Shown here piece after piece: positions 17,117 to 27,931 of a DNA stretch of 64,000 nucleotides (within the stretch, counting starts at the first letter, position 1; every line of letters starts with the position of its first letter). A program made the translations under genes and the position numbers. Under the pieces are notes generated by a model. That model was not told where the DNA came from, ran no database searches, and saw nothing but the letters and a program-made list of their open reading frames with translations. The DNA comes from Octadecabacter ascidiaceicola (lineage in GTDB: Bacteria > Pseudomonadota > Alphaproteobacteria > Rhodobacterales > Rhodobacteraceae), in contig NZ_FXYD01000004.1 of the NCBI RefSeq assembly GCF_900185015.1, positions 246,001-310,000 of the forward strand, written 5' to 3'.

Positions 17117-18394
17117 ATGTCGCAGCAACAGGGCCTCGGGCCACGCAGGGCCGCACTTTACATGCTCGATCAGGTCACCGGAGAAGGCAAATTGCTCCCC
17201 GAAGTGATCGGTGAGGGGGCGTTGCAGCACCTATCGCCGGAAGATCGTGCCCGCGCCCAGCGCCTAGCGACAGAGACATTGCGCGGCTTGGCGCGTGCGG
17301 ATCGGATGCTTGCGCGGTTTTTGCAGAAGACACCGCCGTTGCAGGTGCGCAATGTGCTGCGCCTTTGTACAGTTGAATTGGCCGGTGGAGAAGCGGCGCA
17401 TGGTGTTGTGAACGCCGGCGTTGAGATGGTGGCGCGCAACAAGCGCACATCGTCCATGAAGGGCTTGGTGAACGCGGTTTTGCGCAAGGTTGCTGCTGAA
17501 GGTCCGGAAGGTTGGGCCAAATTGGCGCTGCCACGCATGCCTGGTTGGTTGCGCAAGCCGCTTAAAGACGCATACGGCCCTGAGGTTATTGCCGCGATCG
17601 AAGCGGTTCAGTTTGCCGGTGCGCCGCTGGACATTTCCGTCAAAGGTGATGTGGAGGCCGCGAATGAAGCGCTAAAGGGCGAAATTTTGCCGACGGGGTC
17701 CATCCGGCTGCGCGATGCCGGCCAAGTGTCGGCTTTGCCCGGTTTTGAGGTTGGCGATTGGTGGGTGCAAGATGCCGCTGCCGCGATACCGGTGATGGTT
17801 CTTGATCCGCAAAAGGGTGAGAAAATCCTTGACCTGTGTGCCGCACCGGGCGGAAAGACGATGCAATTGGCTGCCGCTGGCGCGGATGTGACGGCTGTGG
17901 ATTCCTCTGAGGGGCGTATGATCCGTGTGGGTGAGAACCTCAAACGCACAGGGTTGAGCGCCAAAACGGTTAAGTCGGACGCGTTTGCATTCACCGAAGA
18001 TGGTTTCGATGCGATTTTGCTGGATGCGCCGTGTTCTGCGACGGGCACGATCCGCCGTCATCCAGATTTGCCCTACGCAAAAGATGGGTCCGAATTCGGG
18101 ATGTTGATTGATCAGCAAGCACGGATGATTGACCACGCGCTAAGCCTGTTGAAACCGGGTGGGCGATTGGTGTTTTGCACCTGTTCACTGCTGCCTGATG
18201 AAGGTGAAGTGCAGGTCGAAGAGGCGCTTGAACGCCACAAGGGTCTGACAGTCGAACCAGCTGTGCTTGAGCGCGCGGGTATTGATGCTGCATGGCGTAC
18301 TGAGGACGGCGGGCTGCGTTTGCGGCCTGATTATTGGGCTGACAAAGGCGGGATGGACGGCTTTTACATCGCGCAATTGCGAAAGCCCCAGTGA
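17117..18394 (+). CDS. RsmB/NOP-family RNA (cytosine-5) methyltransferase
   Basis: The 425-aa protein has an N-terminal NusB-like domain (about 1-130) and a C-terminal methyltransferase with CAAPGGKT, the substrate-binding DAPCSATG and the catalytic-cysteine motif CTCSLLPDEGE. It should methylate a cytosine in 16S rRNA at C5, as RsmB does at C967. It starts a same-strand run with the heparinase-like gene and purH. Confidence 0.92.
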   Translation: MSQQQGLGPRRAALYMLDQVTGEGKLLPEVIGEGALQHLSPEDRARAQRLATETLRGLARADRMLARFLQKTPPLQVRNVLRLCTVELAGGEAAHGVVNAGVEMVARNKRTSSMKGLVNAVLRKVAAEGPEGWAKLALPRMPGWLRKPLKDAYGPEVIAAIEAVQFAGAPLDISVKGDVEAANEALKGEILPTGSIRLRDAGQVSALPGFEVGDWWVQDAAAAIPVMVLDPQKGEKILDLCAAPGGKTMQLAAAGADVTAVDSSEGRMIRVGENLKRTGLSAKTVKSDAFAFTEDGFDAILLDAPCSATGTIRRHPDLPYAKDGSEFGMLIDQQARMIDHALSLLKPGGRLVFCTCSLLPDEGEVQVEEALERHKGLTVEPAVLERAGIDAAWRTEDGGLRLRPDYWADKGGMDGFYIAQLRKPQ

Positions 18395-18433
18395 CTTAGG
18401 GCGCGACCCAACGTATAAGTCCTTAACGCAAAG

Positions 18434-20203
18434 ATGCTGAATAGCACGGGCGAGAGGCAAGACGACGTGGTCGACACAACTGACACCTATTCAAGACGCG
18501 TGCGTCTGATGAACCGGCTGCATGCGCGGCGTGCGGCGCGTTCGCGGCCCGCAACGGGCTTTCAATCTAATCCTGAACCCAAGATGATTGGCCATTATGC
18601 GCGTGGCCGTCAGCTGCTCGCGGGCAATTTTCTATTCTCTGGCCATCTGATCGAAGCCCCAAGTGTTAGCATTTGGGAAGCGGCTGAGCGCGTGGATACC
18701 TCAACGAATTCGGCGCATGGGTTTGAGTGGCTTGATGATTTGGCTGCGGTCGGGGACGTGAAGGCGCGCCAGACGGCACAAAGCTGGATGGTTGATTGGA
18801 TTGAGCGTTACGGCCACGGGCGTGGGGCAGGCTGGACGCCGGACATTACGGGGCGCCGCCTGATCCGCTGGATCGCGCATGGTTTCTTCCTGCTGCGTGG
18901 TGCGGACAAAGAAACATCTGAAGCCTATTTTCGATCAGCCGCGCAACAGGCGATTTTTCTGTCGCGACGTTGGCATGTCGCACGCGCTGGGCTGCCACGG
19001 TTTGAGGCTTTGGCGGGCATGATCTACGCCGGTTTATCGCTGCAAGGCATGGAAGACCGCATTGAACCAGCGATTGCGGTTCTGAAGCGCGATTGCAAAA
19101 GCCAGATCGGGCCTGATGGTGGAATTCCATCACGCAATCCCGAAGAACTACTTCAAATACTAACCCTATTTACGTGGGTTGATTCAGCCTTGCGAGATGC
19201 AGAGCGTGAAGTTCCTCAATCGTTGACCGCCTCTATGGTGCGGATTGCGCCTGCGTTGCGAGCGATGCGCCATTCTGACGGCGGGTTGGCACGGTTTCAT
19301 GGTGGCGGGCGAGGGTTGGATGGTTGGCTTGATCAGGCGCTGGCTTCAGTTGGCACCATGGAGCAACCTGACAACGGGTTGCACATGGGTTACGGGCGTT
19401 TGCACGCGGGGCGGACTAGCTTAATCGCTGATGTTGCGCCCCCTCCGGGTGGTGCGGCGGACGCCGAAGCGCATGCTTCGACCCTTGCATTTGAGCTTAC
19501 GTCGGGACGGCGCCCGTTGATCGTGAATTGCGGATCGGGCAGCAGTTTTGGCCCTGAATGGCGCCGCGCTGGGCGGGCCACGCCGAGCCACTCAACGCTT
19601 TCGATTGAGGGCGTATCATCTTCGCGGATTGTGATTGGCAAAGATGGGGTGGAACGATTGAGCGTGGGCCCCAAGGATGTTCAGTCCGAGATTACAGCGC
19701 TTAAGGATGGCAGCCGCCTTGCGATGGCCCAAGACGGATATCGTGCATCACACGGTCTGACCCATGTCCGAACGCTGGACCTGAGCCAAGACGGGCGCGC
19801 ATTGGCGGGTGAAGACCTGTTGACGATTCTCGACGAGGTAGACGAGCCTAGGTTTGATCGGGCGCTGGACGGCGAAAAGCTACAGGGCATCCCTTGGTCT
19901 GTGCGGTTTCACCTTCATCCTGAAGTTGATGCAGAGATTGATTTGGGAGGAGCCGCCATTTCGTTGACGCAAAAGTCTGGCGAAATCTGGGTGTTCCGCC
20001 ATGACGGAGCCGGTGAATTGCGCCTTGTACCGTCAGTTTTTCTAGAAAATGGCCGCCTGCGCCCTCGTGCCACGCAACAGGTGGTTTTATCCGGGCGCGC
20101 AATGACATATGCGACCCGCATCCGCTGGTCCTTGTCCAAAGCGCAAGACACGCCAACTGCGTTGCGTGACGTACAAGAAACCGGGTCGGAACTGGATGAT
20201 TGA
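18434..20203 (+). CDS. Heparinase II/III family protein
   Basis: The 589-aa protein has an N-terminal alpha/alpha-toroid (about 60-330) and a beta-sandwich heparinase II/III domain (about 360-560) containing [13 protein letters not shown] and [14 protein letters not shown]. Members are polysaccharide lyases; in this group a place next to purH is common and the substrate is unknown. No signal peptide is seen. ATG at 18434 is given, but GTG at 18467, behind GAGAGG, is a good alternative start. Confidence 0.83.
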   Translation: MLNSTGERQDDVVDTTDTYSRRVRLMNRLHARRAARSRPATGFQSNPEPKMIGHYARGRQLLAGNFLFSGHLIEAPSVSIWEAAERVDTSTNSAHGFEWLDDLAAVGDVKARQTAQSWMVDWIERYGHGRGAGWTPDITGRRLIRWIAHGFFLLRGADKETSEAYFRSAAQQAIFLSRRWHVARAGLPRFEALAGMIYAGLSLQGMEDRIEPAIAVLKRDCKSQIGPDGGIPSRNPEELLQILTLFTWVDSALRDAEREVPQSLTASMVRIAPALRAMRHSDGGLARFHGGGRGLDGWLDQALASVGTMEQPDNGLHMGYGRLHAGRTSLIADVAPPPGGAADAEAHASTLAFELTSGRRPLIVNCGSGSSFGPEWRRAGRATPSHSTLSIEGVSSSRIVIGKDGVERLSVGPKDVQSEITALKDGSRLAMAQDGYRASHGLTHVRTLDLSQDGRALAGEDLLTILDEVDEPRFDRALDGEKLQGIPWSVRFHLHPEVDAEIDLGGAAISLTQKSGEIWVFRHDGAGELRLVPSVFLENGRLRPRATQQVVLSGRAMTYATRIRWSLSKAQDTPTALRDVQETGSELDD

Positions 20204-20222
20204 TTTGCCTGAGGGGGCCCAC

Positions 20223-21812
20223 ATGACTGACCTTCACCCTATTTCCCGTGCTTTGCTGTCTGTTTCTGACAAGACCGGACTAATTGAATTGGGAAAGGCG
20301 CTCGCGGCGCGCGGTGTTGAGCTGCTCTCGACGGGTGGAAGTGCCAAGGCGCTTCGTGATGCGGGGCTTGAGGTGCGCGATGTGGCGGATGTGACAGGCT
20401 TCCCTGAGATGATGGACGGGCGCGTAAAGACGCTGCACCCAGGTGTGCACGGCGGCCTTTTGGCGCTGCGTGACAACGATGAACACGTCGCAGCGATGGA
20501 GGAGCATAACATCAGTGCGATCGATTTGTTGGTCGTGAACCTGTATCCGTTTGAGGCTGCTTTGGCCCGTGGCGCTGAATATGACGAGATGATTGAAAAC
20601 ATCGACATCGGCGGCCCAGCGATGATCCGTGCGGCTGCGAAAAACCATTCCTTTGTGAACGTGCTTGTTGATGTTGAAGACTACGACGCACTGTTGGCTG
20701 AACTTGATGCCAACGACGGTGCGACATCTTTTGCGTTCCGCCAGACGTTGGCACAAACCGCGTATGCACGTACAGCGGCTTATGATGCGGCTGTCAGCAC
20801 ATGGATGGCTGGTGCGATTGGTGATGTTACGCCACGCCGCAAGGCAGTTGCAGGAACACTGGCGCAAACATTGCGCTACGGCGAAAACCCGCACCAAGCG
20901 GCGGCGTTTTACACCGATGGCTCCAACCGCCCCGGTGTAGCGACGGCGACTCAGCATCAGGGTAAGGAGTTGTCCTACAACAACATCAACGACACCGACG
21001 CGGCGTTCGAACTGGTCAGTGAATTTAGCGCGGCTGATGGCCCCGCTGTTGCGATCATCAAACATGCGAACCCATGTGGTGTTGCCAAAGGCGCGACATT
21101 GGCGGAGGCCTATCAGAAGGCATTTGAATGCGATCAGACGTCTGCGTTTGGCGGCATCATCGCGTTGAATGGTGAGCTGGACGCTCAGACTGCCGAAGCG
21201 ATCACTGGCATCTTTACCGAAGTTGTTATTGCGCCGTCCGTTACGGATGAAGCCAAGGCGATGTTCGCTGCCAAGAAAAACCTGCGTTTGTTGACGACAG
21301 GTGGTTTGGCTGATCCGATGGCGGTTGCCGAAACCATTCGCCAAGTGTCCGGCGGATACCTGATGCAGAACAAGGATAACGGCCATATTGCGGCGGCTGA
21401 TCTTAAGGTTGTGACCAAGGTTGCGCCGACGGACGAACAACTGGTCGATTTGCTGTTCGCTTGGAAAGTTGCCAAGCACGTTAAATCCAACGCAATAGTC
21501 TACGTCAAAGACGGCGCGACGGTTGGTGTTGGCGCTGGGCAAATGTCGCGCCTCGATTCTGCTTTGATTGCCGCGACAAAGGCGCAACGCATGGCGGATG
21601 CACTTGGGTTGTCTGAGAGCCTTGCCAAGGGTTCGGCTGTAGCGTCCGATGCGTTTTTCCCATTTGCCGATGGTTTGCTTGAAGCCGCGGCGGCGGGTGC
21701 GTCTTGTGTGATCCAACCGGGTGGGTCTATGCGGGATGACGAAGTGATTGCGGCCGCTGATGAGGCAGGGCTCGCGATGGTGTTTACGGGTATGCGCCAT
21801 TTTCGGCACTAA
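20223..21812 (+). CDS. purH: Bifunctional AICAR formyltransferase / IMP cyclohydrolase
   Basis: The 529-aa enzyme performs the last two steps of IMP synthesis. The N-terminal IMP cyclohydrolase domain (1-200) has [12 protein letters not shown] and [13 protein letters not shown]; the formyltransferase domain follows with LRYGENPHQ and [11 protein letters not shown]. The start at 20223 follows GAGGGGG and begins [13 protein letters not shown]; the longer in-frame extension overlaps the previous gene. Length is standard. Confidence 0.97.
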   Translation: MTDLHPISRALLSVSDKTGLIELGKALAARGVELLSTGGSAKALRDAGLEVRDVADVTGFPEMMDGRVKTLHPGVHGGLLALRDNDEHVAAMEEHNISAIDLLVVNLYPFEAALARGAEYDEMIENIDIGGPAMIRAAAKNHSFVNVLVDVEDYDALLAELDANDGATSFAFRQTLAQTAYARTAAYDAAVSTWMAGAIGDVTPRRKAVAGTLAQTLRYGENPHQAAAFYTDGSNRPGVATATQHQGKELSYNNINDTDAAFELVSEFSAADGPAVAIIKHANPCGVAKGATLAEAYQKAFECDQTSAFGGIIALNGELDAQTAEAITGIFTEVVIAPSVTDEAKAMFAAKKNLRLLTTGGLADPMAVAETIRQVSGGYLMQNKDNGHIAAADLKVVTKVAPTDEQLVDLLFAWKVAKHVKSNAIVYVKDGATVGVGAGQMSRLDSALIAATKAQRMADALGLSESLAKGSAVASDAFFPFADGLLEAAAAGASCVIQPGGSMRDDEVIAAADEAGLAMVFTGMRHFRH

Positions 21813-21836
21813 CAATTCGTTGAAAGGGCCACGTTG

Positions 21837-22319
21837 ATGCGGCTGACATTTTGGACAGGGTTTTGGATTTTCTTGCTCGATCAAGCGACGAAGTATATCG
21901 TGCTTTACCTGGTGAATCTTCCGACCCAACCGAACCAAACCTATGATGTTTTTGCGCCGTTCCTGACGTTGCGCATGGCATGGAACCGTGGTGTGAATTT
22001 CGGGCTGTTTGCTGATTTTGACATGCGTTGGGTGCTAATCGGGGTCGCTTTGGTGATTTCCGGCTTTGTGATTTGGTGGATCCGTCGCGAAAAGAACATC
22101 GGGCGTTGGGCCTATATCAGCGCTGGTTTGTTGGTTGGCGGCGCACTGGGCAACGTGGTTGATCGCGTTATTCACGGGGCCGTTGCGGATTTCATCAACA
22201 TGTCTTGTTGCGGGATCAATAACCCGTATGCGTTCAATATCGCTGATATTTCGATCTTTGCGGGGGCGATCGGGCTTGTGTTGTTCACCGATGGCGGTGA
22301 CAAAAAGAAGACTGCGTGA
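21837..22319 (+). CDS. lspA: Lipoprotein signal peptidase (signal peptidase II)
   Basis: The 160-aa inner-membrane aspartyl protease has four membrane helices. Both catalytic boxes are present: GALGNVVDRVIHGAVADF (first Asp) and FNIADISIFAG (second Asp). It cleaves prolipoprotein signal peptides, and two lipoboxed proteins are encoded downstream. An in-frame TTG precedes the ATG by one codon. Confidence 0.95.
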   Translation: MRLTFWTGFWIFLLDQATKYIVLYLVNLPTQPNQTYDVFAPFLTLRMAWNRGVNFGLFADFDMRWVLIGVALVISGFVIWWIRREKNIGRWAYISAGLLVGGALGNVVDRVIHGAVADFINMSCCGINNPYAFNIADISIFAGAIGLVLFTDGGDKKKTA

Positions 22320-22369
22320 CGCGCGGCGAGGATTACGCTAAAACGCGGTAGGGAAGACGTGAGGGTAGA

Positions 22370-22870
22370 ATGAAACTGATTTTATGTTTCGGAATGATTG
22401 CGATGCTGGCCGCCTGTGCGGGGGGTGATCGTGGCCTGCGTGATTTACGCGCTAATGGCGGTGGTCCGGATGAATTTCGCGTTTTGCCGATGCAGCCGCT
22501 GACCTTGCCAACCGACATCACAAATCTGCCGACGCCCACCCCTGGTGGTGCAAACCTGACTGATCCGCGCCCGAATGCTGATGCTGTCGCGGTGCTTGGC
22601 GGTAATCCAAACGCATTGAACCCGAACGGTATTCCGGCGCGCGATGGTGCGTTGGTGACTGCGGCTGGGCGCAATGGTGTTGATCCTGCTATCCGCCAAA
22701 CACTTGCGTCTGAGGATGCAGCATTTCGCAATCGCCAAACCCGTTTCGGGATTTTGCGTGGGCGGGATCGCTATTTCAGCGCCTACGCACGCCAAGCGCT
22801 TGATGCTTACGCAGAGCTGCAGCGGTTCCGTGATGCGGGCATTGCAACGCCATCTGCACCACCACAATAG
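22370..22870 (+). CDS. DUF3035 lipoprotein
   Basis: The 166-aa protein has a lipoprotein signal with lipobox LAAC (Cys16). The mature part has the DUF3035 pattern RGPDEFRVLPMQPL-like (here GPDEFRVLPMQPLTLP) and a proline/asparagine-rich middle. It should be an envelope lipoprotein; function is unknown. It directly follows lspA, as is common in this family of bacteria. Confidence 0.85.
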   Translation: MKLILCFGMIAMLAACAGGDRGLRDLRANGGGPDEFRVLPMQPLTLPTDITNLPTPTPGGANLTDPRPNADAVAVLGGNPNALNPNGIPARDGALVTAAGRNGVDPAIRQTLASEDAAFRNRQTRFGILRGRDRYFSAYARQALDAYAELQRFRDAGIATPSAPPQ

Positions 22871-22956
22871 CTAAAACTGCCTCACATCCGCGTATGGCCC
22901 CTTGAAGCTTGCCCAATGCGGCGTAGGTTCTCTCTAGATATTTGCGGAGTAATTTA

Positions 22957-24282
22957 ATGCGCCTATTAGCTGCGGCCCTTGCCGTGTTTGCCACAACGAC
23001 CCTCGCCGAAGAGGTCACGACCTATCAGCTTGATAACGGGATGGATGTTGTGGTCATCGAAGACCACCGTGCGCCGGTTGTGGTGCATATGCTGTGGTAT
23101 CGCGCGGGGTCTGCGGATGAACCTGTGGGTAGCTCAGGCGTGGCGCATTACCTTGAACATCTGCTGTTCAAGGCGACCGAGAGCGTTGATTCTGGCGAAT
23201 TCCAACGGATTGTCGCGGAAAATGGCGGTTCTGATAACGCGTTTACCAGCTACGATTATACTGGCTACTTCCAACGCGTCGCCGCCGACCGTTTGCCGCT
23301 TATGATGCAGTACGAGGCTGACCGGATGAACAATCTGGTTCTGACCGAAGAAGACATCGTAACTGAACGCGGTGTGATTTTGGAAGAGCGCAACCAACGC
23401 ACTGAAAACTCCCCCAGTGCGTTGGCGCGTGAACAAATGCGCGCGGCGCAGTTCCTGAACCACCGTTACGGTGTGCCGATCATCGGTTGGAAGCACGAGA
23501 TGGAAACGCTGGATATGGAGGACGCGTTGTCGTTCTACGATATCTACTATTCCCCCAATAACGCGATCCTCGTGGTGGCCGGTGACGTGCAGCCCGAAGA
23601 AGTTCTAGCGCTGGCGCAGGAACATTACGGCCCGCTTCCTGTTGAACCGAACCTACCTGAGCGTTTTCGTACTCAAGAGCCACCACAAACCGCAGAACGC
23701 CGTCTGATTTTTGAAGACCCACGCGTTGCGCAGCCCTACATCAGCCGCACCTACATTGCGCCTGAACGGGACGCGGGTGCGCAGGAAGAGGCCGCCGCGC
23801 TGACCTATTTGGCGGAACTTCTGGGCGGGTCACCCTTTACATCGGCCCTTGGGATCGCGTTGCAGTTTGACACGAACACGGCTGTTTATTCGGGTGCGTA
23901 TTATGACGGGCTGAACCTTGATGATGGGACATTCGGTATGACGGTGGTGCCAGCAGAAGGCGTGACCTTGCAGGAAGCAGAGAACGCGATGGATGCTGCC
24001 GTGGCGGCATTTCTTGAAGACGGCATCGATCCTGAGCGCATGGAAGCCCTGCGCACGCAGTTGAAAGCTGGCGAGATATACGCCCGCGACAATGTGGGTG
24101 GATTGGCGCGTCGTTACGGGGCGGCGCTCACCTCCGGCCTTACAGTTGAGGACGTTCAAGCATGGCCTGATATCCTTCAGGCGGTCACCGCCGAAGACGT
24201 ACTTGCCGCCGCTGAACGTGTGCTAGATCGTGACCAATCCGTTACAGGCTGGATTGTTCCAAGCCGGGAGATTCTCCAATGA
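22957..24282 (+). CDS. M16 zinc metallopeptidase, catalytic partner
   Basis: The 441-aa protein has a short signal peptide (about 1-18) and the inverted zinc motif HYLEH (His64, Glu67, His68) with a downstream glutamate near residue 143. It is a periplasmic pitrilysin/PqqL-like protease. Its stop overlaps the next start as ATGA, and the next gene is its likely non-catalytic partner, as in heterodimeric M16B enzymes. ATG at 22957 follows GCGGAG. Confidence 0.92.
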   Translation: MRLLAAALAVFATTTLAEEVTTYQLDNGMDVVVIEDHRAPVVVHMLWYRAGSADEPVGSSGVAHYLEHLLFKATESVDSGEFQRIVAENGGSDNAFTSYDYTGYFQRVAADRLPLMMQYEADRMNNLVLTEEDIVTERGVILEERNQRTENSPSALAREQMRAAQFLNHRYGVPIIGWKHEMETLDMEDALSFYDIYYSPNNAILVVAGDVQPEEVLALAQEHYGPLPVEPNLPERFRTQEPPQTAERRLIFEDPRVAQPYISRTYIAPERDAGAQEEAAALTYLAELLGGSPFTSALGIALQFDTNTAVYSGAYYDGLNLDDGTFGMTVVPAEGVTLQEAENAMDAAVAAFLEDGIDPERMEALRTQLKAGEIYARDNVGGLARRYGAALTSGLTVEDVQAWPDILQAVTAEDVLAAAERVLDRDQSVTGWIVPSREILQ

Positions 24283-25589
24283 TCCGCTATATTTTCGCAG
24301 CCTTTTTGACGCTTTCCGCTGCCAGTGCCCATGCGCAAATGGAAATTCAGGAAGTGACATCCCCCGGTGGCATTGATGCTTGGCTGGTGCAGGAAGAATC
24401 GATTCCGTTTATTGCGCTTGAGATCATCATTGATGGCGGTGCATCGCTGGACATGCCGGGAAAACGCGGCGCCACGAACCTGATGATGGCGCTTCTGGAA
24501 GAAGGTTCGGGAGATCTGACTGCGCGTGAGTTTCAAGCAAAGCTTGAGGGTATCGCGGCCTCATTCGGGTTTAGCGCTTATGACGATTCCATTTCAATTT
24601 CTGCGACTTTCTTGACGGAAAACCGCGATGAAGCCATTGCGTTGTTGCGTGGAGCGTTGATCGATCCGCGCTTTGACGAAGACGCGGTTGAAAGGGTGCG
24701 TGCGCAGGTGCAATCGATCCTGCGTTCAGACGCCCAAGACCCTGACAGCATTGCCAATGCAACGTTTGATGCGGCTGCGTTTGGCGATCATCCCTATGGC
24801 TCGTCGCTTGATGGTACTGTGGAAACTGTCGCGGCGCTGACCCAAGCAGACCTGTTTGAAGCGCACCGCAATGCGCTGGTGCAGTCCCGCATTTATGTGG
24901 GCGCAGCGGGTGATATTTCCGCCGAAGACCTTGGCGCATTGATGGATGATTTGCTGGGTAATTTACCCGTGGATGGTCCTGAACTGCCGCCGCGTGTTGA
25001 GTTTGGTTTGGATGGCGGCATGACCGTCGTGCCGTTCGACACGCCGCAATCGGTCGCGCTGTTTGGTCATGCGGGTATTGAACGGGATGACGACGATTTT
25101 TTCGCTGCCTATTTGCTGAACGAAATCCTTGGTGGGCGCGGTGTTGAAAGCCGTCTTATGCACGAAGTCCGCGAAAAGCGTGGGCTGACTTATGGTATTT
25201 CTACCTATCTCGTGCCCAAAACTGCGACCGAGGTTTACCTGGGCTCCGTTGCGTCTGCGAATGCGACGATGGCTGAGGTGGTTGATGTTGTGCGTGCCGA
25301 ATGGGAGCTGATGGCGACTGAGGGTGTGAGCGCTGAGGAGTTGGAGCAGGCGAAGACCTACCTGACGGGCGCTTATCCGTTGCGGTTTGATGGCAATGCC
25401 GAAATCGCGGGTATCCTCGCGTCGATGCAATGGGTTGATTTGACGCCGGAATACATCGTTCACCGCAATGATTTCGTGAATGCGGTGACGTTGGACGACA
25501 TCAACCGCGTTGCGGCTGAGTTGTTGAACCCCGAGGGTTTGCATTTCGTTGTTGTCGGCCAGCCTGATGGTTTGGAAAGCAGCGATTAA
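24279..25589 (+). CDS. M16 peptidase-like protein, non-catalytic partner
   Basis: The 436-aa protein has a signal peptide (ends near AHAQ) and the M16 fold, but the position of the zinc motif reads TNLMMALLEEGSG and no HxxEH is present. It retains the C-terminal subdomain (REKRGLTYGIST). It probably forms the closed chamber with the preceding catalytic subunit and binds substrate peptides. Confidence 0.9.
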   Translation: MIRYIFAAFLTLSAASAHAQMEIQEVTSPGGIDAWLVQEESIPFIALEIIIDGGASLDMPGKRGATNLMMALLEEGSGDLTAREFQAKLEGIAASFGFSAYDDSISISATFLTENRDEAIALLRGALIDPRFDEDAVERVRAQVQSILRSDAQDPDSIANATFDAAAFGDHPYGSSLDGTVETVAALTQADLFEAHRNALVQSRIYVGAAGDISAEDLGALMDDLLGNLPVDGPELPPRVEFGLDGGMTVVPFDTPQSVALFGHAGIERDDDDFFAAYLLNEILGGRGVESRLMHEVREKRGLTYGISTYLVPKTATEVYLGSVASANATMAEVVDVVRAEWELMATEGVSAEELEQAKTYLTGAYPLRFDGNAEIAGILASMQWVDLTPEYIVHRNDFVNAVTLDDINRVAAELLNPEGLHFVVVGQPDGLESSD

Positions 25590-25639
25590 CTATCAATAAG
25601 CCTGTCAGAATCGCTTAATGGCGTGCTACTTATAGCGGT

Positions 25640-27469
25640 ATGTCTGCACCTGACCCCAACATAGGCGAATCTCGGCCGGTTATTCGCCAGCTCGATGATG
25701 CCGCGATCAACCGTATCGCGGCCGGTGAGGTTGTGGAACGCCCTGCGTCCGCTGTGAAAGAACTTGTCGAAAACGCGCTTGATGCGAGGGCCACGCGGAT
25801 TGAAATTTCTATAGCTGATGGTGGCAAAACCCTGATCCGCGTAACGGACAATGGGGTGGGGATGACAGCGGATGATCTGCCGCTTGCGCTATCGCGGCAT
25901 GCGACGTCCAAGATCGATGGGACTGATCTACTGAACATCCACAGTTTCGGGTTTCGTGGCGAGGCATTGCCGTCCCTTGGCGCGGTTGGCCGATTGACGA
26001 TACGAAGTCGAACTGCCGACGGGGAAGGTGCCGAGGTTACCGTTGCAGGTGGTAAACATGGTGCTGTGCGCCCCGCCGCCCTGACGGTTGGAACCGTCGT
26101 TGAGCTGCGTGATCTATTTTACGCCACGCCTGCGCGTCTGAAGTTCCTGCGCACAGATCGCGCAGAGATGCAGGCGATCAATGATGTGATTAAACGCCTC
26201 GCGATGGCGGAACCGTTTGTGACGTTTATTCTGACGGATGTGTCCCAAGGGAAGTCCCGTGTCACGTTTCGCGCGGATGCTGAAACTGGTGACATGTTTG
26301 AAGGGCTGCATGCCCGTTTGCGCAGCGTTCTGGGCAAGGATTTTGCCGACAATGCCCTGCCGATTGATGTGGTGCGCGAAGATGTGCATTTGACGGGATA
26401 CGCGGCATTGCCGACCTATTCGCGTGGATCAGCCGTGCAGCAGTTCCTGTATGTGAATGGCCGACCGGTGCGAGACAAAGTTCTGATTGGCGCTTTGCGC
26501 GGGGCGTATATGGATACGCTGAGCCGTGATCGCCACCCAGCCGCCTGTCTGTTCATCGACCTTGACCCTACGCGCGTTGATGTGAACGTTCATCCGGCAA
26601 AATCCGAGGTGCGATTTCGCGACCCCGGCGTAGTGCGCGGCCTGATTGTGAGTGGTTTACGCGCTGCGTTGGCCGATGCTGGGCACCGTGCGTCGACGAC
26701 AGTTGCGAACGCGACTTTGGGGGCGATGCAGCTAGAGCAACCCGCTGGTCGCGTCTATCAAATGGACCGCCCGATTGGGGGTAGTGGCCCTGCGTATCGC
26801 CCGCCTGAACGCACAACAGGTTTTGCGGAAATGGCGCCGGATATGTCTGGGCGCGTGGATGTGATTGAGGAAACGCCGAGTGCCGATGAACGCCCGCTGG
26901 GTGCTGCACGTGCGCAGGTGCACGAGAACTACATCATTGCGCAAACCGAAAACGGGATAGTCATTGTTGATGGGCACGCTGCCCATGAGCGATTGGTTTA
27001 CGAAAAGCTCAAAACGCAGATGGCAGAAAACGGGGTCGCGGCGCAGGCGCTTTTGATACCCGAGATTATTGAAATGTCGGACGGGGATGCCGCGCAATTA
27101 TTGTCCGTCGCCGATGATTTGTCGCGTTTCGGGCTGACGATTGAACCCTTTGGCGGTGGCGCAATTGCCGTGCGTGAAACGCCTGCCATTTTGGGGGAAG
27201 TAAACGCAGAGGCCATGCTACGCGATATTTTGGATGAATTGAGCGACCAAGGGTCAAGCACGTTGGTGCAAGAAAAGCTGGAAGCGATTCTAAGCCGCGT
27301 AGCCTGCCACGGATCTATCCGCACGGGTCGTGTGATGCGCGGCGAGGAGATGAACGCCTTGTTGCGCGAAATGGAGTCAACGCCTCGATCCGGGCAATGC
27401 AACCACGGGCGGCCGACCTATGTTGAACTTAAATTGACTGATATCGAGCGACTGTTCGGACGCACATAG
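25640..27469 (+). CDS. mutL: DNA mismatch repair protein MutL
   Basis: The 609-aa protein couples mismatch recognition by MutS to strand incision. The GHKL ATPase part is intact: ELVENALDA, DNGVGM and GFRGEALPSLGAV. The C-terminal domain carries endonuclease motifs, with the metal-binding motif reading DGHAAHERLVYE (the usual DQHAx2Ex4E with Gln replaced by Gly), then ACHGSIR and CNHGRP. This suggests a nicking MutL, as expected for bacteria without MutH. Confidence 0.96.
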   Translation: MSAPDPNIGESRPVIRQLDDAAINRIAAGEVVERPASAVKELVENALDARATRIEISIADGGKTLIRVTDNGVGMTADDLPLALSRHATSKIDGTDLLNIHSFGFRGEALPSLGAVGRLTIRSRTADGEGAEVTVAGGKHGAVRPAALTVGTVVELRDLFYATPARLKFLRTDRAEMQAINDVIKRLAMAEPFVTFILTDVSQGKSRVTFRADAETGDMFEGLHARLRSVLGKDFADNALPIDVVREDVHLTGYAALPTYSRGSAVQQFLYVNGRPVRDKVLIGALRGAYMDTLSRDRHPAACLFIDLDPTRVDVNVHPAKSEVRFRDPGVVRGLIVSGLRAALADAGHRASTTVANATLGAMQLEQPAGRVYQMDRPIGGSGPAYRPPERTTGFAEMAPDMSGRVDVIEETPSADERPLGAARAQVHENYIIAQTENGIVIVDGHAAHERLVYEKLKTQMAENGVAAQALLIPEIIEMSDGDAAQLLSVADDLSRFGLTIEPFGGGAIAVRETPAILGEVNAEAMLRDILDELSDQGSSTLVQEKLEAILSRVACHGSIRTGRVMRGEEMNALLREMESTPRSGQCNHGRPTYVELKLTDIERLFGRT

Positions 27470-27541
27470 CAAAGCAACGCTAAATGCCTATTGAGACACT
27501 GCAACTTGGGCGGTACCGTACCTGCAACTGGGGAACATATT

Positions 27542-27931
27542 ATGCGAACTCTTTTAGCAGTGATCTGCCCGTTGGCCCTTACGGCCTGCATGAACGTTGA
27601 TTGGGCAACGACCCGTGCTGCGGTCGAAAACGTGAATCTTCTGGATGAAACGCGACGCGCCGTTGATGTTGCCTACCGCGATCTGCCGTTTGATACGGGC
27701 CGCGTTTATGTTGTCGCCAATGAGCATGGTGATTTGCACACCTATTCGCTGACGCCTTGTCGGGGTGGTACGCATATTTGTGGTGGAACCGGACGCGTTG
27801 GCCATCTTGAGCGGACGCCGGATTATTTTGTAGTGACGGGCGCGTATCGCGATCGCACATTTTATTTGTCGCCCGGTGGCGATGGTTATCTGACTTGGCG
27901 AGGAGTGGATCGTGATCTTGCGTGGAATTAA
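27542..27931 (+). CDS. Small putative lipoprotein
   Basis: The 129-aa protein begins with a lipoprotein signal ending LTAC (Cys16). I do not recognise the mature part; it has four cysteines (two in a CRGGTHICGG segment) and a tail with aromatic residues. ATG at 27542 gives the signal peptide directly; an upstream start would bury it. The next lipoprotein gene overlaps its end by 20 bases. Confidence 0.65.
   Translation: MRTLLAVICPLALTACMNVDWATTRAAVENVNLLDETRRAVDVAYRDLPFDTGRVYVVANEHGDLHTYSLTPCRGGTHICGGTGRVGHLERTPDYFVVTGAYRDRTFYLSPGGDGYLTWRGVDRDLAWN

Noticed and set aside
20280..21938. 552-codon minus-strand frame opposite purH
   Set aside because: Antisense shadow of a conserved gene; arginine-rich with no domain and no ribosome site.
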